Positions 33,961 through 41,461 of a DNA stretch of 44,320 nucleotides are shown here, piece by piece. The DNA is from CAG-791 sp963658405 (lineage in GTDB: Bacteria; Bacillota; Clostridia; Lachnospirales; Lachnospiraceae). The position numbers were made by a program, and so were the translations under genes. The stretch's first letter is position 1. The number at the start of each line of letters is the position of its first letter. The stretch is taken from the NCBI GenBank assembly GCA_963658405.1, contig CAVKQI010000009.1:1-44320 (forward strand), read 5' to 3'. The notes under the pieces are model-generated. The model saw only the letters and a list, made by a program, of their open reading frames with translations. It had not been told where the DNA came from and ran no database searches.

Positions 33961-35416
33961 TTTCCGTCACCTTTTTCAGCTTTTCGATACCGATGCGGAT
34001 GCGGGATAAGGATTCCTCCTTGCCGATGATCTCCATGATCTCAGTAGCACCGGCGGGGGTCATCTGCTTACCGGAAACAGCGGTGCGCACCGGCCAGAGT
34101 GCGTAGCCGTTCTTGCATCCCTTCTTTTCGATATAGGAAAGCAGCGTCTGATACAGCGCATCATTCGTGTAATCTTCCTGGGCTTCAAACAGGGGAAGCA
34201 TTTCCTCCAGTACTTCCAGGGCAGAAGCCTCGGTGGTCTTCATCTTTTTGTGGCGATACATGGAAGCATCGTACTCCGGCAGGGTCTCAAAGAAGGAAAC
34301 CATCTCCGGAATATCGGGATAGATCTCGATACGGGTGCGAACCATCTCCGCAATCTTCTTAAGATCCAGATCCTTTTGAATGGCCTGCTGCAGATAAGGC
34401 AGGGCGGCCTCATAAAACTTCTCGGGATCCATAGCCTTTAAGTATTCACCGTTCATCCAGCGAAGCTTGGTATAGTCAAATACCGCCGGGGACTTGCCGA
34501 TGCGGTGATAGTCAAAGCACTTTACCAGCTCTTCCAGAGAGAAGATCTCCTGATCCCCTTCCGGTGACCAGCCAAGCAGGGCAATGAAGTTCACCACCGC
34601 CTGGGGCAGGAATCCGAGCTCGATCAGATCCTCATAGGAGGAATGGCCGCAGCGCTTACTCAGCTTGTGGTGCTCCTCGTCGGTGATCAGGGGGCAGTGT
34701 ACGTACTTCGGCACTTCCCAGCCAAAGGCCTCGTAGAGACGATTGTACTTAGGAGAGGAGGAAAGGTACTCATTGCCGCGGACCACGTGGGTGATGCCCA
34801 TGAGATGATCGTCAATGACATTGGCGAAATTATAGGTGGGATAACCGTCGGACTTGATCAGGATCATGTCGTCCAGCTCTCTGTTCTCTACCGTGATGTC
34901 GCCGTAGAGCTCATCGTGAAACGTGGTGGTACCCTCGGTGGGCATGTTCTGGCGGATGACATAAGGCATGCCGGAGGCCAGATTCTTTTCGATCTCTTCC
35001 TTGGACAGGTGGAGGCAATGCTTGTCATAGACATTGATCTCCTTGCCGTCGATGACCTGTGTCAGGGTAGAGAGACGCTCCGGGGTACAGAAGCAGTAAT
35101 AAGCCTCGCCCTTGTCGATCAGCTGCTTGGCATACTGCATATAGATGCCGGCAGCCTGCCGCTCACTCTGGACATAGGGGCCTACACCGCCGTCCTTGTC
35201 CGGTCCCTCGTCGTGGATCAGGCCGGTGTCGATCAGGGTGCGCTTGATGATGTCTACAGCGCCTTCCACAAAGCGCTCCTGGTCGGTATCCTCGATGCGG
35301 AGGATAAAGTCGCCGCCTTCATGCTTGGCGATGAGATAAGCGTAAAGTGCAGTGCGCAGATTGCCTACATGCATTCTGCCTGTGGGGCTGGGAGCATATC
35401 TGGTTCTGATTTTCAT
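33953..35416 (-). CDS. gltX: Glutamyl-tRNA synthetase
   Basis: A 487-residue class I aminoacyl-tRNA synthetase charging tRNA-Glu, and probably tRNA-Gln through the indirect pathway usual in Firmicutes. The HIGH-type motif is PSPTGRMHVGNLRTALY (9-25), and the KMSKS-type motif is HKLSKRCG near residue 250. The zinc-binding region is reduced to YYCFCTPERL. The C-terminal anticodon-binding domain is complete. ATG 35416 is preceded by GAGGAAG; a promoter and a 13-bp leader hairpin lie at 35461-35527. The 3' end overlaps the proposed start of the helicase gene, implying coupled translation. Confidence 0.96.
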   Translation of the reverse strand: MKIRTRYAPSPTGRMHVGNLRTALYAYLIAKHEGGDFILRIEDTDQERFVEGAVDIIKRTLIDTGLIHDEGPDKDGGVGPYVQSERQAAGIYMQYAKQLIDKGEAYYCFCTPERLSTLTQVIDGKEINVYDKHCLHLSKEEIEKNLASGMPYVIRQNMPTEGTTTFHDELYGDITVENRELDDMILIKSDGYPTYNFANVIDDHLMGITHVVRGNEYLSSSPKYNRLYEAFGWEVPKYVHCPLITDEEHHKLSKRCGHSSYEDLIELGFLPQAVVNFIALLGWSPEGDQEIFSLEELVKCFDYHRIGKSPAVFDYTKLRWMNGEYLKAMDPEKFYEAALPYLQQAIQKDLDLKKIAEMVRTRIEIYPDIPEMVSFFETLPEYDASMYRHKKMKTTEASALEVLEEMLPLFEAQEDYTNDALYQTLLSYIEKKGCKNGYALWPVRTAVSGKQMTPAGATEIMEIIGKEESLSRIRIGIEKLKKVTETA

Positions 35417-35460
35417 AATCTTCCTCGTTTTCCTCGATTTTTCGATTTCTGTTTCTTACA

Positions 35461-35489
35461 GACAGAGCCTGTGATGCACAGGCTCTGTC
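35461..35489 (-). promoter_or_regulatory. 13-bp leader hairpin of gltX
   Basis: GACAGAGCCTGTG pairs perfectly with CACAGGCTCTGTC around a three-base loop. With the -10 at 35499-35504, transcription would begin about 35492, so the hairpin would occupy the extreme 5' end of the gltX mRNA, a position known to protect transcripts. No T-run follows on the minus strand, which argues against a terminator. Confidence 0.55.
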
Positions 35490-35498
35490 ACAGCTGCT

Positions 35499-35527
35499 AT
35501 TATAGCGCAGGATTTCTTCGGAAAAAA
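35499..35527 (-). promoter_or_regulatory. Probable gltX promoter
   Basis: A perfect TATAAT on the minus strand (35499-35504) lies about 85 bp upstream of the gltX ATG. At 17-bp spacing the -35 region is only T-rich (35522-35527), so the match is one-sided. Confidence 0.5.
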
Positions 35528-35609
35528 GAGTATATTGGCAAACCGGTACAACGAAATCTATGTCGGTTATTGTTTACAGGTGGTGTTTTGGCTGCCGTTC
35601 TCTGATTCT

Positions 35610-37139
35610 CTAATTTTCAATCTCTCTCTGGGCCACATAGTCCTTGGGCGGCAGCTTTTCGGCAGCGGCATTCTTAAAGGCCGTCACATTCTTGGTCGCC
35701 ATGGGAAGGGCGATGTTGGTGCCGGCGCCGGAAATACAGCCGCCGGGACAGCCCATGCCCTCGATAAGGCACCCGTTCTTGCGGCCGGCCTTGGCCAGCA
35801 TCAGCATGGTCTTGCAGTCTGCCAGGCCCTGGGCATGCTCGATCTTTACCTCGGTGCCGGGATAATACTGGCTGACACACTGGGCGATGGCATCGGCTAC
35901 GCCGCCGGCCACACCGTAGCCGCGGCCTGCACTGGTGGCATCGGCAATGGGATCCTCGGATTCGATGGCGGATACATCGATGCCCTTTGCCTCAAAGATG
36001 CTGGCCAGCTCCTCAAAAGTAATGACAAAGTCAACGTCCGAGCGGACAGTTCTTCTGGATGCCTCCAGCTTCTTGCTGGCGCAGGGGCCGATAAAGACCA
36101 CTCTGGCGTCGGGATGCTCTTTCTTGATCACGCGGGCAGTAGCCACCATGGGAGTTAAGGCATTGGAGATCTTGTCGATGGTCTCCGGGAAATATTTCTT
36201 GGCCAGCATGGACCAGGAAGGACAGCAGGAAGTCAGCAGGAAGGGAAGCTCACCGCTGGCCACTTCCTTTACATAGTGCTCCGCTTCCGTCACGCAGCCA
36301 AGGTCGGCACCGATGGCCGTCTCATAGACTTCGGAAAAGCCAAGGAGCTTTAAGGCAGCCTTGATCTTTCCGGGGGTCGCATTGGGACCGAACTGTCCCA
36401 CAAAGGCAGGTGCCACCTGGGCGATGATCTCGTCGCCGCTCTGGATCGCCCGGATCATCTGGAAGATCTGGGATTTATCGGCGATGGCGCCGAAGGGACA
36501 TGCCAGCATGCACTGTCCGCAGGAGACGCAGAGATTCTCATCGATATGGGCTCTGCCGTCCTCGGTGGACTTGATGGCCTTTACGCCGCAGGCATTGAGG
36601 CAGGGACGCACCTGATGGGTGATGGCATCGTAGGGACATACACTCTGACAGCGGCCGCAGTGCACACATTTTTCCTGGTCGATGACGGACTTGCCGTTCT
36701 TCATGGAGATGGCGCCCTTCGGGCATACCACACGACAGGGATGCGCGGTACAGCCCATGCACTTATTGGTCACCTCAAAGCGATTCTCCGGGCAGGCATT
36801 GCAGGCAGCCGGGATGACCTGCATCAGCGGCGGCTCGTAGTATTTTTCATCGATATCACTCTCCTGCAGACCTTCTGTCAGATGGACCGGATGGTCGTTG
36901 GGACTTAAGGACATACCCATGGCAAGACGCAGCATATCCGATACGATGGCTCTCTGGCGATAGACATCCATGTACTCATTGTCTTCGTTGTTGCTGACGA
37001 TCTTGTAGGGAAGGGCTTCCATATCGTTGATCAGATCTGTGGAATGATAGGCGAGATTGGCGATCTCCGTAAAGACCCGTCTGCGAAGCCTGCGCACCTG
37101 TGTATCGATTCCCCGCAATGGATTTTCTGTGATAGGCAT
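35610..37139 (-). CDS. [FeFe]-hydrogenase-like protein, group B type
   Basis: A 509-residue iron-sulfur protein with the H-cluster domain of [FeFe]-hydrogenases, which interconvert protons and H2. All three H-cluster motifs retain their cysteines: TSCCPSW (303-309), GPCASKKLE (351-359; Cys353) and GMGCPGGC (461-468; Cys464 and Cys468). Upstream are Cys-rich regions at 113-139 and two CxxCxxCxxxCP ferredoxin motifs (about 158-168 and 204-214). This motif set resembles the group B enzymes of Clostridia, such as the third hydrogenase of C. pasteurianum. No HydEFG maturase or electron-transfer partner is in the window. AAAAAGGAGATGA precedes the ATG; the promoter is overlapped by a Rex-like site. 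Confidence 0.88.
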   Translation of the reverse strand: MPITENPLRGIDTQVRRLRRRVFTEIANLAYHSTDLINDMEALPYKIVSNNEDNEYMDVYRQRAIVSDMLRLAMGMSLSPNDHPVHLTEGLQESDIDEKYYEPPLMQVIPAACNACPENRFEVTNKCMGCTAHPCRVVCPKGAISMKNGKSVIDQEKCVHCGRCQSVCPYDAITHQVRPCLNACGVKAIKSTEDGRAHIDENLCVSCGQCMLACPFGAIADKSQIFQMIRAIQSGDEIIAQVAPAFVGQFGPNATPGKIKAALKLLGFSEVYETAIGADLGCVTEAEHYVKEVASGELPFLLTSCCPSWSMLAKKYFPETIDKISNALTPMVATARVIKKEHPDARVVFIGPCASKKLEASRRTVRSDVDFVITFEELASIFEAKGIDVSAIESEDPIADATSAGRGYGVAGGVADAIAQCVSQYYPGTEVKIEHAQGLADCKTMLMLAKAGRKNGCLIEGMGCPGGCISGAGTNIALPMATKNVTAFKNAAAEKLPPKDYVAQREIEN

Positions 37140-37244
37140 TCTCTCATCTCCTTTTTATGTCGTGCTGCATGATGTACTGCATCGTGTTGTATCGGGATGG
37201 TTTCCAGCCAGACCGATTGTCTCACTCTCTGCCATCTAACTCCG

Positions 37245-37253
37245 ATTATACCA
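37245..37253 (-). promoter_or_regulatory. Extended -10 promoter of the hydrogenase gene
   Basis: TGGTATAAT on the minus strand is a perfect -10 with the TG extension. The -35 region is weak and lies within the palindrome at 37259-37274. A leader of about 100 bases follows before ATG 37139. Confidence 0.7.
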
Positions 37254-37258
37254 CGCTC

Positions 37259-37274
37259 TGTTAAAAATTTAACA
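37259..37274. promoter_or_regulatory. Putative Rex operator
   Basis: TGTTAAAAATTTAACA contains perfect half-sites TGTTAA and TTAACA separated by four bases, matching the Rex consensus TTGTTAANNNNTTAACAA except at the two outermost bases. It sits between and over the -10 and -35 elements of the hydrogenase promoter, where a bound repressor would block RNA polymerase. Rex senses the NADH/NAD+ ratio and controls hydrogenase and fermentation genes in Clostridia. No rex gene is in the window. Confidence 0.6.
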
Positions 37275-37320
37275 TCAAATCTGTAATATAAGGCTGTGAA
37301 TACATGCAGCTTTTCTTCAG

Positions 37321-37364
37321 TATACAAACACCCGCTTCTCTTCGCAAGCAAAAAGAAGCGGGTG
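37321..37364 (-). terminator. Terminator after the hybrid kinase gene
   Basis: An 11-bp stem, CACCCGCTTCT (minus strand, 37354-37364) with AGAAGCGGGTG (37329-37339), is followed by TTTGTAT. It lies about 90 bases beyond the kinase stop and before the hydrogenase promoter. Between stop and hairpin (37365-37455) I saw nothing else notable apart from a GGCAG-rich inverted segment. Confidence 0.6.
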
Positions 37365-37455
37365 CATAAGCTGTTATACGCTGCTGTGATCCGTGTGTGA
37401 ACAGGCAGAAGGCATCACCGGAGCCGGGCATTGCCTTCATAGCCCGCTGCCTGTA

Positions 37456-40400
37456 CTATGCCAGAACGTTTTCCAGCAGTTCTCTTAATTTTTCCAGTTC
37501 TATGGGCTTGGATAAATGGGCATTCATGCCGCTGGCCAGGGAAAGACGGATATCTTCCTCAAAGGCATTGGCACTGATGGCCGCGATGGCGATCTTCTGG
37601 GCATCTTCCCGGTGGGAAAGACGGATCCGGTGGGCGGCCTCCAGGCCGTTCATAACCGGCATCATCACATCCATGAGGATCAGCTGATAGTAGCCCTCCG
37701 GGGAAGCCTCATATTTTTCCAGGGCCTCCTGACCGTTGCAGGCACTCTCCGGAATGCATCCGAGCATCTCTAAAAAGCTGCAGAGTATTTCCATGTTCAG
37801 TGCGTTATCTTCTACCGCCAGTACCCGGGTGCCGCCAAAATCTCTGTGCGGCGCAGCCTTAATCTGTTCCCGGCAGACCTTTGTGCCGATAGGCAGCTGC
37901 AGGATAAAATAGAAAAGGCTGCCCTCTCCCGGTTCACTCTCCAACCGGATCCTGCTGCCCATCATCCGGATGAGCTTGTCGCTGATGGCAAGGCCGAGGC
38001 CCGTGCCCTGCTGTCTGGCCGCCAGGGTATCCACCTGCTCAAAGCGATGGAAAATACGCTGCTGATCTTCTGCGGCAATACCGATGCCCTGATCCTCCAC
38101 GGCAAAATACAGGGCGGCGCAGCCTCTCTCGCTGCTTTCCTGTTCTCTTACGGTCAGTGTGATCTTTGTATGGGTGCCGGAATATTTTCCCGCATTTCCC
38201 AGCAGGTTTACCAGCACCTGGCTAAGGCGCAGCGCATCCCCGGCAAAGACCGCATGGGTAAGCGCAGAATCAATGACAAACTGCTGCTGCTTTTCCAGAA
38301 AGCGGCCGTCTAAAATGGCATGGAGATTGTCAAGGAGCTCCGGCAGATCGAAGTTTTCTGCCGAGAGGGTCATCTTTCCGCTCTCGATCTTGGACATGTC
38401 CAGAATATCGTTTAACAGACCCAGCAGGTAATGGGATGAGCTCTCCACCTTTTTAAGGCACTGCATTCGTCTCTCCGGCGACTGATCCTCCCGCAGGGCG
38501 ATCTCGGTCATGCCGATGATACCGTTCATAGGGGTACGGATCTCATGGGACATCCGGGCCAGGAATTCCGACTTGGCCTGGGCGGACTGGTCGTGGCGTC
38601 TTTGGTTGATGCAGTTCTGGATGATCGTACAAACTTCAAAGAGAGTGTTGCTTTTTTCATTTTCCAGAAGAATTCCCTCCGGTAATCCCAGAAGGAAAAT
38701 GCCGCCGGAATACTGTCCGTTATCCGCCATGGGAAGCCAGAGTCCCGGGGTACTTCTGTAGAAATCCCTCTTTCGGATCACCTGGAGCTTTCGCTCCTCG
38801 GAGAGGTGATTTAATTCGCGCAGTTCCTCTTCGCTGTGGGAAAGCACGGAGACCCAACCGTCCCTGCCGGCCTGGGGATACCAGGCATAGAGGATGCTGC
38901 TAGTCATATAATCTTCATGGAAGCCGGTGACCACGAGATTGCGGAGGCCAAACTCCCGCTGCAGCCGCAGGGCCATGAGATCGAGAGATGCCTCCAGGGC
39001 AAAATTCCGGTCGAAGATATTAAGAGCCATGGAAGCCAGTCCGTTTTTCACGCTGTAGCCCTGGGAGATGATCTCCCCGAAGGGAACAGGCTGGACTTCG
39101 GAGTCCCGGACATTTTCCCATTCAATCCAGCTCTTATCCTGCTTTTTTGCCTCTGCAAGGGCAATCTGGGCATGACGGATCAGCAGCTGTGTGCGGATCA
39201 CCTGATCCGACACGGCAATGCCGCAGTGGAATTTAAGTTCCAGGACACTGTTTCGCATCAGAGAGATATATTGATCCCGCAGGTTCTCCAGTATTTCCGT
39301 GTATTTCTCCTCTGTCACGGGCGGCATCCATACCAGAAATTCGTCGGATCCCGCACGGACAAAGATGCTCGTCCCCTCTGTTTTCTGCTCTACGATGCTC
39401 CGCAGCCGGAGGGCGAATTCCTCCAGGAGCATATCCGAGAAGGTAAGGCCGTAGCTTCCCACCAGACTGGAAAAATGGTTCAGATCAAACAGAAGCAGGA
39501 CACCCGTCCGGTGTTGGTCTCTGTCTTTCTGAATGGCTTCATCTCCCGGCTGCAGACGATAGAAGCCGGTGAGGGGATCTCGCATCTGTTTTTCTTCCTG
39601 CTCGAGCATCCGGAGCTTTACCTGCTGTATATCGCGGACATAGCCGACGATACGCCGTTCATTGGTCTGGGGATCCAGGATCCTCCGCCCCTGGTAGGAA
39701 TACCAGCGGCCTTCCGGATTGTCTGTCCCCTTCAGATAAAGTTCTCCGGAAAGGTCTGTGTCACTTCCGCGCCGAATATCGGAAAAAGTAAGCCTTTCCT
39801 CCGCAAGGAGCCTTGGAGCGATCAGCTTATTCCAGAAATCCTCTGCATTCCAGCTTCCGTCGTGATGCCGGCTGTTGACGATCTCCAGCGTCCCGGAGGA
39901 CTCCCGGTAGGTATAAAAGATATCACTGGAACTCTTGACGGCCAGGCGGTAGCGTTCCTTTTCCTCATTGAGCTGATTGCGGATCCGCAGCTCGCTCTCC
40001 GTCAGATTTTCAACAATATCGTGGAGCTCATCTACTTCCGCGATGCCGGACTTTTTAAAAAGCTTCAGTCCCGAGCGGCCGCCCCGGACACTGTCCATCA
40101 GCCGGTGCACCGGCCGCAGGACATTGAGCACCACCACAAACATGATCACCATGCCGGCAGCGGCGCATCCTAAGATGGTCATCAGGATCATGCGGTAGAG
40201 GCTGTTGCCAAGACCAAAGACAGAGTCCTGCGTCACCAGTCCGCACAGTACCCACTCGGTATTATCATAGGGGACCTGATATTTATAGAGACTAAGATCA
40301 GAACAGACAGCATAGACATCCTGCTCACCGACCGATGCATCCTTTGCCTTCAGCAGATCCTTATATTCGGTTTCCTCCAGCGTAAAGAGGCCGTCTTCAC

Positions 40401-41367
40401 TTTTGGCTGTCTCATACAGCACGCCCTTTCCTATGAGAGGTGTGTACTGTCCGTCTTCTCCCCTGACAGCCAGAATGTAGCCTGCATTCTGATTGCTGTC
40501 CAGATCCTGTACCGGCAGATAGGACTTCATCAGATAGCTGACAGAGACCTCTGTGCCAAGGATGCCGTAGATTGTGCCGTCATAGATCAGCGGCAGGGAA
40601 TAGGTGATCATCAGATGGTTATCCAGCTTATTATCTTCCAGTACAAAGGGAACAGACCAGTAGCTTAAACTGGTCATATCCACGTCGGTATTCTCCAGCG
40701 CCAGCAGATAGGGATTAAAGAAAAAGTCATCCGCTGCCCTGACGCCGGGCTCTTCGAAATGGAAATCTGTCGTCCAGGCATTATCCAGGGAAATATTGGC
40801 TGTCTGGGCCAGCACCTTATTTCCGCGCTCTAAAAGGAGGTCGGAATTGGTGGTCGTCTCTGTGGTGGGATCGGAATCCCGCAGGAAAAATCCGGTATAA
40901 TTTCCGCCGCCTGCGTTTTCATTGGCCAGAATCAGAAAGAGGCCGCTGGTGCTGTCACGCTGCAGGTAATTTAAAAGCTCTTCAAAAACCTGTTCGCTGT
41001 AAGCGCGCTTTGCATCGGAATCCCCGATAAAGCTCTGCACGCTCTGCGCATTTTCCTCCAGATAGGTCTCCAGTTCGAGTTTTAGGAAGGAGCTTTCCTT
41101 CCTGACAGTGCTCCACTGGTCCTCCATGGCATTTTCCAGAGCCATCCGACGGTTCTCCACAATATTGGCGTCGATGTTTACCTCTGCGTCGATCATGGTT
41201 TCCTTTGTCTTGCTCATCAGGAGCGCCCCAAAGGGCAGTATGCCCTCGATCAGCACCACAATCAGCAAAGGAATGAGCAGGATAAACATCAAAGAATGTT
41301 TTCTTCTCTTCCTGTTCTTTTTCCCTTTGCTGTCACGGCTTATGGAAGGAAACTTTTTCTGACTCAT
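37456..41367 (-). CDS. Membrane hybrid sensor histidine kinase (Cache-PAS-GGDEF-like-HisKA-HATPase-REC)
   Basis: A 1303-residue receptor kinase. Basic N-terminus; membrane segments at about 26-50 and 392-416 flank a ~340-residue extracellular region that resembles a double Cache sensor. A linker (about 417-465), a PAS-like segment (466-590) and a GGDEF-like domain (about 595-750) follow; the latter reads RAGSDEF (671-677) instead of GGDEF and GLTFSD instead of GHxxGD, so cyclase activity is doubtful. Residues 760-925 look like a GAF-type module. HisKA has MSHEIRTP with His941; HATPase has NLLGNAGKYS (1054-1063), EDQGIGI and GTGLGLAIS; the receiver has acceptor Asp1233 (ILMDVMMP) and Lys1287. 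It follows the solute-binding gene by 94 bp. Confidence 0.92.
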   Translation of the reverse strand: MSQKKFPSISRDSKGKKNRKRRKHSLMFILLIPLLIVVLIEGILPFGALLMSKTKETMIDAEVNIDANIVENRRMALENAMEDQWSTVRKESSFLKLELETYLEENAQSVQSFIGDSDAKRAYSEQVFEELLNYLQRDSTSGLFLILANENAGGGNYTGFFLRDSDPTTETTTNSDLLLERGNKVLAQTANISLDNAWTTDFHFEEPGVRAADDFFFNPYLLALENTDVDMTSLSYWSVPFVLEDNKLDNHLMITYSLPLIYDGTIYGILGTEVSVSYLMKSYLPVQDLDSNQNAGYILAVRGEDGQYTPLIGKGVLYETAKSEDGLFTLEETEYKDLLKAKDASVGEQDVYAVCSDLSLYKYQVPYDNTEWVLCGLVTQDSVFGLGNSLYRMILMTILGCAAAGMVIMFVVVLNVLRPVHRLMDSVRGGRSGLKLFKKSGIAEVDELHDIVENLTESELRIRNQLNEEKERYRLAVKSSSDIFYTYRESSGTLEIVNSRHHDGSWNAEDFWNKLIAPRLLAEERLTFSDIRRGSDTDLSGELYLKGTDNPEGRWYSYQGRRILDPQTNERRIVGYVRDIQQVKLRMLEQEEKQMRDPLTGFYRLQPGDEAIQKDRDQHRTGVLLLFDLNHFSSLVGSYGLTFSDMLLEEFALRLRSIVEQKTEGTSIFVRAGSDEFLVWMPPVTEEKYTEILENLRDQYISLMRNSVLELKFHCGIAVSDQVIRTQLLIRHAQIALAEAKKQDKSWIEWENVRDSEVQPVPFGEIISQGYSVKNGLASMALNIFDRNFALEASLDLMALRLQREFGLRNLVVTGFHEDYMTSSILYAWYPQAGRDGWVSVLSHSEEELRELNHLSEERKLQVIRKRDFYRSTPGLWLPMADNGQYSGGIFLLGLPEGILLENEKSNTLFEVCTIIQNCINQRRHDQSAQAKSEFLARMSHEIRTPMNGIIGMTEIALREDQSPERRMQCLKKVESSSHYLLGLLNDILDMSKIESGKMTLSAENFDLPELLDNLHAILDGRFLEKQQQFVIDSALTHAVFAGDALRLSQVLVNLLGNAGKYSGTHTKITLTVREQESSERGCAALYFAVEDQGIGIAAEDQQRIFHRFEQVDTLAARQQGTGLGLAISDKLIRMMGSRIRLESEPGEGSLFYFILQLPIGTKVCREQIKAAPHRDFGGTRVLAVEDNALNMEILCSFLEMLGCIPESACNGQEALEKYEASPEGYYQLILMDVMMPVMNGLEAAHRIRLSHREDAQKIAIAAISANAFEEDIRLSLASGMNAHLSKPIELEKLRELLENVLA

Positions 41368-41392
41368 GACAATCCTCTTTTCTGCGCAGCCT

Positions 41393-41439
41393 CACTGCAA
41401 AATGATGCAGAATGCATATTTTTACAGGAAAGCTGCGCA
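41393..41439 (-). promoter_or_regulatory. Inverted repeat in the kinase gene leader
   Basis: TGCGCAGC (41432-41439 on the minus strand) and GCTGCGCA (41393-41400) flank a 31-base loop. The 3' arm ends about 25 bases before the kinase ATG, just ahead of AGAGGA. It recalls the CTGCGG hairpins before aroB, minC and the solute-binding gene but with a much larger loop. Confidence 0.4.
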
Positions 41440-41461
41440 AAGATCTGCTCCGCTGCTTTGG

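Noticed and set aside
34643..35605. 320-residue plus-strand open frame opposite gltX
   Set aside because: Antisense shadow of the gltX frame with no family resemblance.
38836..40173. 445-residue plus-strand open frame opposite the kinase gene
   Set aside because: Mirror frame of a real coding sequence; no ribosome binding site or recognisable motif, and composition is typical of antisense shadows.
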